The notes: a model not told the origin generated them from the letters alone. A stretch of 64,000 nt of DNA from Chroococcidiopsis sp. CCMEE 29 (GCF_023558375.1 NZ_CP083761.1:3708501-3772500); one strand, 5' to 3'; positions 35,123 through 44,216 are shown, numbered from the stretch's first letter. Translations and numbers: made by a program.

Positions 35123-35848
35123 ATGACATTTGCAACTAAGAGACAAGCCTTGATCACGGGTGCAAGTAGTGGAATTGGTAAAGCAACAGCTTTGGCGTTT
35201 GCGAAAGCCGGAATTGATTTAGCCTTAGTGAGCCGTTCTGAGGAAAAATTGGCGGCGGTGGCGAGTGCTGCTCAACAGACTGGAGTGAGAGCAAAAGTGT
35301 ATCCTGTAGACCTGGCTGAGGTTAATCACGTACAAGAGCAAGTAGAGGCGATCGCAGCGGACTTTGGTTCGATAGATATCCTGGTTAATAATGCTGGTAT
35401 GGGCTACACCAACGCTCTAAGTGAAACATCATTGTCGGACTGGCTGCAAGTGATGAATCTAAATCTTACCAGTGTGTTTCAGTGCATTTTAGGGATTCTA
35501 CCGATGATGCGCGATCGCGGCAGAGGCACAATTATTAACGTTGCTTCTATTGCTGCTCAACAGCCCTTTCCGAACTGGGGAGCCTACTCAGTTAGCAAAG
35601 CTGGTCTAATTGCTCTTTCTAAAACCCTTGCGGCTGAAGAACGCGCTAACGGGATTCGTGTCACTGCAATTTGCCCTGGTGCCGTCGATACAGAACTGTG
35701 GAACTCTGAAACCGTCAATTTCAACTTTGATCGCTCGGCTATGTTGACCCCAGAAATGGTCGCTCAGTCGATTTTGTATACGATTTCGTTACCAGAACAA
35801 GCAGTCGTTGAGGAATTGACCCTCATGCCGAGTGCTGGCACCCTCTAA
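35123..35848 (+). CDS. Short-chain dehydrogenase of the alkane/accA neighbourhood
   Basis: This 241-residue SDR has ITGASSGIGKATA, NNAGMGY, the catalytic Ser in INVASIAAQQ and YSVSK. Start ATG 35123 gives the normal N-terminus MTFATKRQALITGASSGIG. The family often reduces 3-oxoacyl substrates, and genes of this type commonly follow accA in ADO/AAR neighbourhoods. A role in fatty aldehyde or ketoacyl metabolism is plausible but unproved. Confidence 0.92.
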   Translation: MTFATKRQALITGASSGIGKATALAFAKAGIDLALVSRSEEKLAAVASAAQQTGVRAKVYPVDLAEVNHVQEQVEAIAADFGSIDILVNNAGMGYTNALSETSLSDWLQVMNLNLTSVFQCILGILPMMRDRGRGTIINVASIAAQQPFPNWGAYSVSKAGLIALSKTLAAEERANGIRVTAICPGAVDTELWNSETVNFNFDRSAMLTPEMVAQSILYTISLPEQAVVEELTLMPSAGTL

Positions 35849-35952
35849 TTGATTTTGGATTTTGGATTTTGGATTTATTTCCGCTTGCATGAGCTGAAAA
35901 CGCTAAATCTAAAATTCTTTTTCAACTACTCAAACCAACCAAGAATTACATC

Positions 35953-36669
35953 ATGTCTATTGTTTCTTCTAACGGTTCCAATCGCTTCCAATCTCCTCTA
36001 GTTCCTGACCTGACAGACGCAATTGAGCGCGTATCTACAAGACCAGATCGCAATACCCAGAACGGTCGGGAACCAAATTTGCAGCCACCCTCAGAGGAGC
36101 TGAACGAGCCGATGATTGATGCCGTGCGTACACTGCTATTAGGCGTGGGAGAAGATCCAGAGCGAGAGGGGCTCCTGAAAACGCCCAAACGGGTAGCTGA
36201 GGCGATGCGGTTTCTCACCAGTGGCTACAATCAGTCATTAGAACAAATCGTCAATGATGCCATCTTTGATGAAGGTCATAACGAAATGGTTCTGGTGAGG
36301 GATATCGATTTCTTCAGTCTCTGTGAACACCACATGCTGCCGTTTATGGGTAAAGCTCATGTTGCCTACATCCCTAACCAAAAAGTAGTGGGTTTGAGTA
36401 AGCTGGCTCGGATTGTGGAGATGTATTCTAGACGATTGCAAGTCCAGGAGCGGCTAACACGCCAAATTGCCGAAGCAATTCAGACCATTCTGGAGCCGCA
36501 GGGAGTTGCCATTGTGATGGAAGCCACCCATATGTGCATGGTGATGCGAGGAGTCCAAAAACCAGGCTCTTGGACTGTCACTAGTGCGATGGTGGGTGTG
36601 TTTCAAGATGAGCAAAAAACGCGCGAAGAGTTCTTCAACCTGATTCGCCATCAACCATCTTTTCTTTAG
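35953..36669 (+). CDS. folE: GTP cyclohydrolase I
   Basis: The enzyme converts GTP to 7,8-dihydroneopterin triphosphate for folate and pterin synthesis. The 238-residue protein carries the zinc and catalytic motifs [38 protein letters not shown] and [11 protein letters not shown]. The N-terminal 45 residues are variable, as usual. It lies about 100 bp after the SDR, with a GATTTTGGATTTT repeat (35851-35876) in between. Convergent trpF follows. Confidence 0.96.
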   Translation: MSIVSSNGSNRFQSPLVPDLTDAIERVSTRPDRNTQNGREPNLQPPSEELNEPMIDAVRTLLLGVGEDPEREGLLKTPKRVAEAMRFLTSGYNQSLEQIVNDAIFDEGHNEMVLVRDIDFFSLCEHHMLPFMGKAHVAYIPNQKVVGLSKLARIVEMYSRRLQVQERLTRQIAEAIQTILEPQGVAIVMEATHMCMVMRGVQKPGSWTVTSAMVGVFQDEQKTREEFFNLIRHQPSFL

Positions 36670-36707
36670 TGAGTAGTGAGCTAGCAGAAGGCTCTTTTAC
36701 TCGTCCC

Positions 36708-37343
36708 TCACCCCTCGCTTCTTGACCTCAATTGTTCAAACAACTGAGCTACCTTGTCTAAATCCTTGTCTCCAGGGGCGCGTTCTACTCCACTTGATAA
36801 ATCAATCCCATTGGGTTGCAATTGATTCAAAGCGTCCAATATATTTTCTGGTGTTAGTCCTCCGGCTAGTAACCAAGAACACCCCGGCTGAAACTGGCAC
36901 AGAGTTGTCCAGTCTAGCGTCTTGCCAGTGCCACCCAACATCTGAGGATGATAGGCATCTAGTAGTAGTGTATCCACCCAGCTAGTGTAAATCTCTGCCT
37001 GAGTCAAAGCCTCAGAACTTCGCACTCTCAGCGCTTTAATAATTTCTATGTTGGGTAGAGAGCGCAGCTGGTGGCAAAATTCGGGCGATTCATCTCCGTG
37101 TAACTGCACGCCTGTTAACCCAGCTACTGCTACCGTCTGGCAGATTTCCTCTGCACTGCTGTTGGCAAAGACACCAATTCGTTCAATCTTCTCCGGTAGC
37201 TGTTCCACCACTGCCCGAATTTGTTTGGCACTGACGTAGCGGGGGGAAGCTGGCACACAGATAAACCCTAATGTCGTTGCTCCTAGAGAGGCGATCACTT
37301 TCCCCTGGTCTGGTTGTGTAATACCGCAAATTTTAATACGCAT
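36708..37343 (-). CDS. trpF: Phosphoribosylanthranilate isomerase
   Basis: The enzyme isomerises N-(5'-phosphoribosyl)anthranilate to CdRP in tryptophan synthesis. It is a TIM barrel of about 211 residues starting [22 protein letters not shown] (catalytic Cys in KICG), with GVQLHGDE, a catalytic Asp in LLLDAYHP and the phosphate-binding [11 protein letters not shown] and [12 protein letters not shown] 37343 is preferred over an upstream start at 37370. The last codons and TGA lie in a CCCCTCR-type repeat. Confidence 0.95.
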   Translation of the reverse strand: MRIKICGITQPDQGKVIASLGATTLGFICVPASPRYVSAKQIRAVVEQLPEKIERIGVFANSSAEEICQTVAVAGLTGVQLHGDESPEFCHQLRSLPNIEIIKALRVRSSEALTQAEIYTSWVDTLLLDAYHPQMLGGTGKTLDWTTLCQFQPGCSWLLAGGLTPENILDALNQLQPNGIDLSSGVERAPGDKDLDKVAQLFEQLRSRSEG

Positions 37344-37460
37344 GCAGATTTGTATCAAAGAATAAAGCAAATGTTAACTATTAAAACAGATACTATTTCT
37401 GGGCTAAACAATTTTGATAATCCTTAATTGTTAACCTCCGTTGATGCAGGAGAAAAAACC

Positions 37461-37748
37461 TTGATTGACTTAATGTTACTAGCACAAGCAGCAGTTCAAC
37501 CGACCGTTCCCGACACTGTTAGGTGGAGCTGGACAGGGACAGCAATCATCGTTGGTGCTTGCCTACTCTGTCTTTTGATTATTCCCCGAACGATTCGCTA
37601 TCCCCACGTTGGTAACAAGATGCCTTTACCGTTTCCGGCGGTGTTCAATAATCCCAGCATCGGTTCATTCCTCGCTTCTATGAGTGCAGGCCACATTATC
37701 GGTGTCGGCACTGTCTTGAGCCTGACCATCCTTGGGACTCTGAAGTAG
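37461..37748 (+). CDS. psaK: Photosystem I subunit X (PsaK)
   Basis: This peripheral two-helix subunit of photosystem I sits in the thylakoid membrane and can bind antenna chlorophylls. It has a first hydrophobic helix ([16 protein letters not shown]), a basic loop and the conserved second helix region ([23 protein letters not shown]). The start is uncertain: GCAGGAGAAAAAACC precedes a TTG at 37461, while an ATG at 37473 lacks a nearby Shine-Dalgarno; a TTG at 37428 is also in frame. The N-terminus of PsaK is normally processed. Confidence 0.88.
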   Translation: MIDLMLLAQAAVQPTVPDTVRWSWTGTAIIVGACLLCLLIIPRTIRYPHVGNKMPLPFPAVFNNPSIGSFLASMSAGHIIGVGTVLSLTILGTLK

Positions 37749-37793
37749 GCAAGCGATTGACAGCAATCGTTTCCTAGTGCGGTTATCCGGACA

Positions 37794-37842
37794 GAGGGGC
37801 AATCCACTTGGCGATTGACGTTAGCTATGTGGCTTGCCCCTC
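37794..37842 (+). terminator. Long inverted repeat downstream of psaK
   Basis: GAGGGGCAA and TTGCCCCTC form a perfect 9-bp outer stem. It continues, after one mismatch, with CCAC/GTGG across a loop of about 21 bases. It lies 45 bp after the psaK stop. The T-run is short (AAGTTTGAT), so it may be a processing or stability hairpin. Confidence 0.55.
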
Positions 37843-37880
37843 AAGTTTGATCGCAAGTTCTATTCTGGCGTGAACAGGCA

Positions 37881-37988
37881 AGAGAGGGGTCAGGGGTCAG
37901 GGGAAGCAAGAGTGTAATCCAAAATCCAAAATCCAAAATCCAAAATCCAAAATCTAAAATCCCCTAACCCCTAACCCCTCACCCCTCT
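37881..37988. repeat. Composite STRR block, copy C
   Basis: GGGGTCA repeats are followed by GGGGAAGCA, linker AAGAGTGTAAT, five CCAAAAT, one CTAAAAT, two CCCCTAA and CCCCTCA units. It has the same order and orientation as copies A and B. The remaining stretch to 38196 shows no gene or clear site. Confidence 0.92.
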
Positions 37989-38196
37989 ACCAAGTACGGG
38001 TAGCGCGAATCAGTGGGTTTGAGCAATTGTTTATTCTAGAAGTTAGAGAGCTTAATCGTGGAGACAGCACTGGCTCAATGATGTTATTTGCTGCGATCTA
38101 GTTTGAGCCGTAGGCAGCACCAGTGGAGTTGACAACGTAAGTGAATTATACTGGTTTGCCTCAAATCCTTTGAAATAATATTTTTAGGAAAATTCC

Positions 38197-39435
38197 ATGC
38201 AGACAGGTTGGCGAATTGGGTCTTTATTTGGAATTCCGCTGATTTTAGATCCCTTATGGTTTGTGATTCTAACGTTTGTTGCCCTCAACTTTGGCCTGGC
38301 TTATGTGCAATGGGGAAACACCCTAGCTTGGAGCGCTGGCTTAGTAATGGCACTACTGCTATTTGGCTCAGTATTGTTGCACGAACTAGGTCATAGTCTT
38401 GTAGCACGATCGCAGGGCATTAAAGTAAAATCAATCACCTTATTCCTGTTTGGCGGCATTGCTGCGATTGAAGAAGAGTCGAAAACCCCTGGAGAAGCCT
38501 TTCAAGTTGCGATCGCCGGTCCATCTGTGAGTATTGCTTTGTTTGTGCTGCTAGCTTTGCTGAGTCAAGCATTGCCCGCATCCAGTCTCACCCAGGTGAT
38601 GATAACAGACCTAGCAAGAATCAACCTGGTATTGGCAATATTTAACCTGATTCCTGGACTACCTTTAGATGGAGGACAGGTATTGAAAGCAGCAGTTTGG
38701 AAAGTTACGGGCAACCGCTTCCAGGCTGTGCGCTGGGCTGCTAGAGCTGGTCAGTTCCTAGGCTGGTTAGCGATCGCTGCTGGTATAGCATTAGATTTCG
38801 TCACAGGCGAGTTAGTAAGTGGCTTGTGGTTGGTGCTACTGGGATGGTTTGGCATCCGTCATGCTAGTGCCTATGATCGGATCACCACTGTACAAGAAGC
38901 CTTGCTTCAGCTCGTTGCTGCTGACGCTATGACTCGCGATTTTCGGGTGGTGGATGCAGATCAGACATTGCGTTCCTTTGCTGACCTATACTTGCTAGAA
39001 ACCACCACACCGCAGCTATATTTTGCTGCCTCTGATGGGCGTTATCGGGGGATGGTTTCAGTTGATGATTTGCGCCTGGTGGAACGGAGTGAGTGGGAAA
39101 GCCAAACCCTTCACAGTATTCTGCACCCGCTCACAGAAATTCCTACTATTACTGAGTCAACACCTTTGGTGGAAGTGATTAATCGGCTGGAAGCCCAGCA
39201 GTTACCTCAGCTCACCGTTCTTTCTCCAGCTGGGGCTGTAGCTGGATTGATCGACCGAGGAGACATTGTGCGATCGCTAGCTAAAAAGTTAAATATGCCG
39301 ATTCCTGAGGCAGAAATTAAGTGGGTCAAAGAGGAAGGCAGGTATCCGCAGAGTTTGCAGCTCAACGTTTTAGCCAGGTCTGTCAGCAACAGCACTGCTG
39401 AGGAAACAAAGACAGCAGAACTATTGTCTCGATAG
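38197..39435 (+). CDS. Site-2-type membrane metalloprotease with CBS domains
   Basis: This 412-residue protein has six or so membrane helices in the first 220 residues. The zinc motif is HELGH in SVLLHELGHSLVARS and the second ligand Asp is in NLIPGLPLDGGQVL. Residues about 245-380 form a pair of CBS domains (DAMTRDFRVVDADQTL, SILHPLTEIPTITEST, GLIDRGDIVRSL), which usually sense adenine nucleotides. S2P-type proteases cleave membrane-anchored regulators. The substrate is unknown. Confidence 0.93.
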   Translation: MQTGWRIGSLFGIPLILDPLWFVILTFVALNFGLAYVQWGNTLAWSAGLVMALLLFGSVLLHELGHSLVARSQGIKVKSITLFLFGGIAAIEEESKTPGEAFQVAIAGPSVSIALFVLLALLSQALPASSLTQVMITDLARINLVLAIFNLIPGLPLDGGQVLKAAVWKVTGNRFQAVRWAARAGQFLGWLAIAAGIALDFVTGELVSGLWLVLLGWFGIRHASAYDRITTVQEALLQLVAADAMTRDFRVVDADQTLRSFADLYLLETTTPQLYFAASDGRYRGMVSVDDLRLVERSEWESQTLHSILHPLTEIPTITESTPLVEVINRLEAQQLPQLTVLSPAGAVAGLIDRGDIVRSLAKKLNMPIPEAEIKWVKEEGRYPQSLQLNVLARSVSNSTAEETKTAELLSR

Positions 39436-39525
39436 GTAGGCAGGAACTACGATATTGCCTTTGTGTCTAATGTTGGCTTAAAACGGTTAATATCTACTGT
39501 CAGAATTTATGTTTAATAAGCCTAA

Positions 39526-39732
39526 ATGAGCGACAAAGAACTGTTTTTAGTTGAATACCAGGATCGTGACCCTAATACTGGCAACTACATAGTCAAGAAG
39601 GTGGTTGACGGGGAAATCCTATCTGTACCAGCAGCAGCAACCATCTTCATTCTAAGTCTCGCTCCAGGACAAATGTTGCTGCTGTTTTGTCCTCAGGAAC
39701 ACCAACAGGGCTATCTATTCGCCCCGATTTAG
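39526..39732 (+). CDS. Small protein, unrecognised
   Basis: This 68-residue reading frame (MSDKELFLVEYQDRDPNTG start) has balanced composition and one mildly hydrophobic segment (AATIFILSLAPGQMLLLF). It follows the protease by 90 bp and overlaps the 3' end of the convergent ligase gene by 18 bp. No strong ribosome binding site is visible. It may be a genuine small cyanobacterial protein, but this rests on coding-like composition only. Confidence 0.5.
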   Translation: MSDKELFLVEYQDRDPNTGNYIVKKVVDGEILSVPAAATIFILSLAPGQMLLLFCPQEHQQGYLFAPI

Positions 39733-40443
39733 AATTGCTTTCCACTCTAAATCAGACAGGGGTTGTAAAGACAGCTGGGCACCAAAACAACGACTTGCTG
39801 CGGCAAGTAGAGCCTCTGACACAGTGTGAATTAGAGCTTCTCCCCGTTGGGAAAGAGGTAGTTGAATCGGACTAAACGAGTTGGCTCCAAATACCTGAGC
39901 AAACAGTGCAGCATCTGGCTCTAATTGAATTGAACCATGTTGCAAAATGGCTCTACCGCGTTTTAATTGGGCACTACCAATCAGTTTGGCACCATCTGCT
40001 AGAACTAAATCTGCGCTCGTAGCGGTGCCAAAACAGTTGGGGTTGTGGATATAGCCCCGCCCAGCTACACCATAGTGCAATTCCACACCGAGCGATCGCC
40101 AACCTTGAATTAAAAATTCACATAGCGTTTGATACACCTGAAAGCGACTACCTTTTAGTTCAGAGGTCACTACAGCATAGGTTAAATCTCCCTGGTGCAG
40201 CACTGCTCGTCCACCTGTAGGACGACGTACTAATTCCAAGGGTTTGTCTTTCCAGGTCAGGTGCTGCCATTGCGGTAAGCTGGGTTGATGATATCCCAGT
40301 GAAATTGCCGGTAGCGACCATGTGTAAAACCGCAAAGTTGAAGGCAGCAGACCTTGCTGGTGCTGCTGTAATAGCCAGCGATCAATTGCCATTTGCACCT
40401 GACCTGATGCTGCCAATAGGGGAATCAACCGCCAAGTTTTCAT
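39715..40443 (-). CDS. Lipoate/biotin-protein ligase-family (LplA/LipM-like) protein
   Basis: This 242-residue protein has the lipoyl-transferase fold signatures VRRPTGGRAVLHQGDLTYAV, a catalytic Lys in KLIGSAQLKRGRAILQHGSI and the N-terminal strand TWSLPAISLGYHQ. It lacks the C-terminal accessory domain of LplA, so it may be a LipM-type octanoyl/lipoyl transferase. The family attaches lipoyl groups to pyruvate dehydrogenase or GcvH. The start is ATG 40443. Confidence 0.86.
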   Translation of the reverse strand: MKTWRLIPLLAASGQVQMAIDRWLLQQHQQGLLPSTLRFYTWSLPAISLGYHQPSLPQWQHLTWKDKPLELVRRPTGGRAVLHQGDLTYAVVTSELKGSRFQVYQTLCEFLIQGWRSLGVELHYGVAGRGYIHNPNCFGTATSADLVLADGAKLIGSAQLKRGRAILQHGSIQLEPDAALFAQVFGANSFSPIQLPLSQRGEALIHTVSEALLAAASRCFGAQLSLQPLSDLEWKAILNRGE

Positions 40444-40524
40444 GCTGGGGCGAGGGGCGAGAAAAGTATGAAGGATGAAGTATAAAGTATGAAATTTCCT
40501 CCTTCAGCCTTCAGCCTTTAGCCT
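40444..40524. repeat. Heptamer repeats (GGGGCGA; CTTCAGC) between ligase and YbjN genes
   Basis: GGGGCGAGGGGCGAG is followed by degenerate AAGTATGAAGGATGAAGTATAAAG and TTCAGCC/TTTAGCC units. The same GGCTGAA family occurs after sdhB at about 55584-55640. Confidence 0.75.
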
Positions 40525-41028
40525 TCATGAAGCGGCACCAAATTCAGACTGTAAAGATTCGTCGTTTTGATCTGCGATCGAGGCTACTACAGTAACGTTG
40601 CGGGAAACTTCTCCAGGAGTTAACCCTGCCAAGGTGCGTGTCGTTAACACAACTACCTGGTCATCGAAAATGCCAAAACAGGCTTCAAAGGTGTTATGCC
40701 AGTTCATCTCTAAAAGCCGCCGCATTAATCTGGGTTCATCTTTAGCGGGTAGCTTTAACACTGGAGACCAAACGGTAAAAGTGTCCTCATCGCTAAGTCC
40801 TGTGAGCTGGACAAACACCTCTACGCTGCCGTATTTAAACTTCCAAAGATGACCATCCTGAGTCTTGCTGATCATCGCGCTTTCGTCCTGTTCTAGACTA
40901 GCGATGACCGTTTGAATTACCTCTACATGGTTGACGCTGTTTGGAGCTTCAACTAGCTCATTAATCAGTTCTTTGCTAGATAGCGATTGAGTTGCAACAG
41001 TTTCTGGATCAGGCTGGTAGCTTGTCAT
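40525..41028 (-). CDS. YbjN-domain protein
   Basis: This protein of about 167 residues has a single YbjN/T3SS-chaperone-like domain: VIQTVIASLEQDESAMISKTQDG, FQVQLTG-like strands (VEVFVQLTGLSDED), and RLMRRLLEMNWHNTFEACFGIFDDQVV. Such proteins in cyanobacteria are widespread and of uncertain, possibly chaperone, function. ATG 41028 gives MTSYQPDPETVATQSLSS; a GTG at 41058 is possible. Confidence 0.85.
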   Translation of the reverse strand: MTSYQPDPETVATQSLSSKELINELVEAPNSVNHVEVIQTVIASLEQDESAMISKTQDGHLWKFKYGSVEVFVQLTGLSDEDTFTVWSPVLKLPAKDEPRLMRRLLEMNWHNTFEACFGIFDDQVVVLTTRTLAGLTPGEVSRNVTVVASIADQNDESLQSEFGAAS

Positions 41029-41120
41029 AGAGATTTTTGTTCTAAAGAAGTACTTCACCTAGACCCACTTTATCGCCTGTAGGCGTGGTTCTGGGCAAAT
41101 GATTGTTTTAACATTGGGTT

Positions 41121-41142
41121 AAAAAAGAGGGCGATCGCCCTC
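41121..41142 (-). terminator. Intrinsic terminator built on a HIP1 palindrome
   Basis: On the reverse strand GAGGGC-GATC-GCCCTC is followed at once by TTTTTT, 13 bp after the methyltransferase stop. The 6-bp GC-rich stem, tetraloop and U-run make a textbook intrinsic terminator. Its centre is the HIP1 octamer GCGATCGC. Confidence 0.85.
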
Positions 41143-41154
41143 AAAGCCATCATT

Positions 41155-42213
41155 TCAGGCAGATTTATGAGCAATCAAATATTTACTCATAAAATGCACT
41201 TCCGTAGAAATATTCTGGAAGCCTGCTTTTTCTAAACGTTCTACCAAATCATCAGTGATGTAATGTCTGTAGTAGGGCTCATGAAATGTTTGATGGAAAC
41301 TCTCCATCACAGGCAACATTTCCGGAGAATCACTCAACTGAACTGAATCACAAATAATAAACACTCCGCCTGGTTGAGTTAATCTAAAGCATTCTTCAAT
41401 TACCCGCTGACGCGCTGCTGATGGCAGCTCATGGAAGAGAAAAACGCAAGTCACAGCATGAAAGTAGTTATCCAGGTAAGGCAATTCCTCAGCATTAGCC
41501 TGTAGGAGTTGCGGCAATTCTCCTGAAATTTGAGACAACAGTTGATTTGCCTTCCGCAAGTAAGCAGGCGATAAATCTGCCCCAAACAGGGATGCTTGAG
41601 GCAAAGCGGCACGGGTTAATTTTATGGTACGACCAGTGCCACAAGCCACATCTAAAACTCGAATTTGCCGTGGGAGAACTGAATCAAAAGCTTTCAACCC
41701 TTGCTTTAAGGGAGCGAGAATTCGCCGCCGCATCGCATCAGCTGTGCCACCAAATAAAAGTTCCACCTGCAAGTCGTAAAGACTAGCTGACTGATCGCTC
41801 AAGTAGCCATTGGTTTGGTGATGGAAGTTTTGCAGGTAGTAACTGGGGTAACCGTTTGTGTCTAGCTCTGGCGAAAAATCTTGATGTTTCTTCTGAATAG
41901 CTCGCTCTGAGATCTGCGGCAGATCTAGCCAAACGATTGGATAGTAGAGGAAAAAATCTTCCCAGGGATTATCAAACAGTAAGCTTTTAGGATATACACC
42001 CTGTTCAGCATCCTGCCAATCTACTTCGAGCAGCTGATTAAGCCGTTGTTGAATTTTTTGCAGAAGTTCTGGCGGGATGGGTTTGGTCTTCCGCTCAATC
42101 GGAGGAGAAATTAAATTCACTAACTGTGAGCTTAGGTATTTGTGAGCTAGACCAAAGTAATTTTTGCCGTGTTGAAAAGTCTGATATGTCAGTTTGGTGA
42201 GAGTGTCAGACAT
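41155..42213 (-). CDS. SAM-dependent methyltransferase, class I
   Basis: This 352-residue protein has the SAM-binding motif IRVLDVACGTGRTIKLTRAALP near residue 185, then LFGADLSPAYLRKANQLL and VTCVFLFHELP. The N-terminal 150 residues (DLPQISERAIQKKHQDFSPELD, GYPSYYLQNFHHQTNGYLSDQSA) are conserved in a cyanobacterial/plastid-type group acting on lipids or quinones. The substrate is not shown. It is transcribed alone, ending in a HIP1-centred terminator. Confidence 0.88.
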   Translation of the reverse strand: MSDTLTKLTYQTFQHGKNYFGLAHKYLSSQLVNLISPPIERKTKPIPPELLQKIQQRLNQLLEVDWQDAEQGVYPKSLLFDNPWEDFFLYYPIVWLDLPQISERAIQKKHQDFSPELDTNGYPSYYLQNFHHQTNGYLSDQSASLYDLQVELLFGGTADAMRRRILAPLKQGLKAFDSVLPRQIRVLDVACGTGRTIKLTRAALPQASLFGADLSPAYLRKANQLLSQISGELPQLLQANAEELPYLDNYFHAVTCVFLFHELPSAARQRVIEECFRLTQPGGVFIICDSVQLSDSPEMLPVMESFHQTFHEPYYRHYITDDLVERLEKAGFQNISTEVHFMSKYLIAHKSA

Positions 42214-42305
42214 CGGAATGGCTTAGATTGATATTTTAAGTATTCATCTTTACTGTAAATAATTGTAAAAAAAAATCATATATCTTTAGTTAAGTCTTGA
42301 CCCTT

Positions 42306-42325
42306 CCCTGTCTAAAGACACGGGG
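42306..42325. repeat. IS200/IS605-end-like hairpin
   Basis: CCCTGTC-TAAA-GACACGGG forms a stem with one bulged C, followed by GATTTCGAAGTGG. This 'gtctaaagacacggggattt' form resembles ends of cyanobacterial IS200/IS605 elements. No tnpA or tnpB lies nearby, so at most a solitary end remains. Confidence 0.35.
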
Positions 42326-42345
42326 ATTTCGAAGTGGTATTAACA

Positions 42346-42369
42346 CAAAAAAACCACCCAGACGGGTGG
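42346..42369 (-). terminator. glnA intrinsic terminator
   Basis: On the reverse strand CCACCC-GTCT-GGGTGG is followed by TTTTTTT, about 56 bp after the glnA stop. It is a compact GC stem with a tetraloop and U-run. Confidence 0.92.
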
Positions 42370-42424
42370 CGAGGAGGTTTAGATCGAGCTAGCGATGCTA
42401 GGATGCAGGTTAACGTCCCGGCAA

Positions 42425-43846
42425 TTAGCAATCGTAGTAGAGAGCAAACTCATAGGGGTGTGGACGCAGCCGCATCGGGTTGACTTCATTATCCAGTTTG
42501 TACTCAATCCAAGTGGTAATGAGGTCTTCCGTAAATACGCCGCTATTAACTAAGAAGGCATGGTCTTTCTCCAGTGCCTCCAAAGCATCTTCCAAGGAAC
42601 CAGGAGTCGAAGGAATCTTGCTCAACTCCTCTGGAGTGAGGTCGTAGATGTCTACATCTAAAGATTCACCAGGGTCAATTTCGTTCTTGATGCCATCTAT
42701 ACCAGCACAAAGCATGGCGGCAAAAGCCAGGTACGGGTTAGAAGTAGCATCAGGGCAACGGAATTCCAACCGCTTCGCTTTAGGATTGGTGCCAGATAGA
42801 GGAATCCGAATTGAGGCAGAACGGTTGCCTTGGGAATAAGCCAAGTTCACCGGGGCTTCAAAACCAGGCACCAACCGCTTATAGGAATTGGTTGTAGGGT
42901 TGGTAAAAGCTAAGAGTGCGGGAGCGTGCTTGAGCAAGCCACCAATGTAATTCAAAGCCAGCTTACTTAGATTAGCATAGCCATCACCCCAAAATAGCGG
43001 CTGTCCATCTTTCCAGATTGACTGGTGAGTATGCATTCCGGAGCCGTTGTCGTTAAACAGCGGTTTTGGCATGAAAGTGACGGTTTTGCCATATTTCCTG
43101 GCAACATTCTTGATGACATATTTGTAAGTCATCAAACAGTCAGCTGCCTGTACCAACTTAGCAAAGCGGAAGCCTAGTTCGCACTGCCCACCCGTGGCGA
43201 CTTCGTGGTGGTGCTTTTCAATTGGCACCCCGCATTTTGCCATTGTCAGCAGCATTTCGGTTCGCATGTCTTGCGAAGTATCTGTTGGGGAAACCGGGAA
43301 GTAACCCTCTTTGTAGCGAGGTTTATAACCGAGGTTTCCGCCGTCTTCTTCCCGACCAGTGTTCCAACGTCCCTCTACAGAGTCTACGTAGTAAAAGGAT
43401 TGATGCTCTTTTTGGTCAAAGCGGACATCATCAAAAATAAAGAATTCCGCTTCCGGACCAAAGAAGGCAGTATCACCAATACCAGTTGAAATCAGGAAGT
43501 CGATCGCCTTCTGAGCAATGGTACGGGGGTCGCGGCTATAAGGTTCACCCGTTCGGGGTTCTATAATGCTACAGATCATGCTCAGCGTCGGCTCCTTCAT
43601 GAACGGATCGATCCAAGCCGTTGTTGGATCGGGCACCATCGCCATGTCGGATTCATTAATGGCTTTCCAACCCCGAATACTGGAGCCATCAAAGGCTACG
43701 CCGTCGGTGAAGCTGCTTTCTTCAATTTGGTTTTGGAAGACCGTGAGGTGCTGCCAGATGCCTGGCAAATCAATGAATTTCAGGTCAATGATCTGGATGT
43801 TTTGCTCTTGAATCATCTTCAAGACTTCTTGGGGCGTTTCAGGCAT
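42425..43846 (-). CDS. glnA: Glutamine synthetase type I
   Basis: The enzyme joins ammonium and glutamate with ATP and is the entry point of nitrogen assimilation. The 473-residue protein has [16 protein letters not shown], the ATP site [16 protein letters not shown], the glutamate-site [13 protein letters not shown] and the [20 protein letters not shown] region. ATG 43846 is fixed by AAGGAG seven bases upstream; an in-frame TTG at 43867 would add seven residues. In cyanobacteria activity is controlled by IF7/IF17 inhibitors rather than adenylylation, though the Tyr region is kept. Transcription is from an NtcA-type promoter. Confidence 0.97.
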   Translation of the reverse strand: MPETPQEVLKMIQEQNIQIIDLKFIDLPGIWQHLTVFQNQIEESSFTDGVAFDGSSIRGWKAINESDMAMVPDPTTAWIDPFMKEPTLSMICSIIEPRTGEPYSRDPRTIAQKAIDFLISTGIGDTAFFGPEAEFFIFDDVRFDQKEHQSFYYVDSVEGRWNTGREEDGGNLGYKPRYKEGYFPVSPTDTSQDMRTEMLLTMAKCGVPIEKHHHEVATGGQCELGFRFAKLVQAADCLMTYKYVIKNVARKYGKTVTFMPKPLFNDNGSGMHTHQSIWKDGQPLFWGDGYANLSKLALNYIGGLLKHAPALLAFTNPTTNSYKRLVPGFEAPVNLAYSQGNRSASIRIPLSGTNPKAKRLEFRCPDATSNPYLAFAAMLCAGIDGIKNEIDPGESLDVDIYDLTPEELSKIPSTPGSLEDALEALEKDHAFLVNSGVFTEDLITTWIEYKLDNEVNPMRLRPHPYEFALYYDC

Positions 43847-43950
43847 GGATGACTCCTTATCAGCCAATTTGCTATAAATCTCAAATAAGACAAAATATTC
43901 CGATTCTACTACCAGAGCAGGTAAAGACAGAATTGCGTCACTTTTGGATC

Positions 43951-43992
43951 ATCCTAGAGACAGAATCGGGGCACTTTTGTAGTTTACGATAC
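43951..43992 (-). promoter_or_regulatory. NtcA-activated promoter of glnA
   Basis: On the reverse strand GTA-TCGTAAAC-TAC (43979-43992) matches GTAN8TAC exactly. It is followed by 22 bases and then TAGGAT (43951-43956), matching the TAN3T -10 box. This is the canonical geometry of class II NtcA-activated promoters, with the box centred near -41.5. The GTGCC after the box also recalls known cyanobacterial glnA promoters. Confidence 0.93.
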
Positions 43993-44216
43993 AAAAAACC
44001 TTTTTAATCAGCTCTATGAGCTTACCTCTGATAAGCAGCTCAGCATCCGGTTGAAAGCGTTGATCTCAGAGGGGTCAACTTTGGCATAAAATCCTTAATA
44101 GCCAATACTTTGCCTGTGCGTTTTTGAGGTTCAGGCGGGACAAAAAAGTTAAACGTGCAAAAACGTAGATCCAAGATATCAAATCTACAGATAGGAATAG
44201 TTGGGAGAATAACTTC

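Noticed and set aside
37915-37970. Regularly spaced short repeats resembling a CRISPR array
   Set aside because: Units are seven bases in direct tandem without spacers; no cas genes are present in the window.
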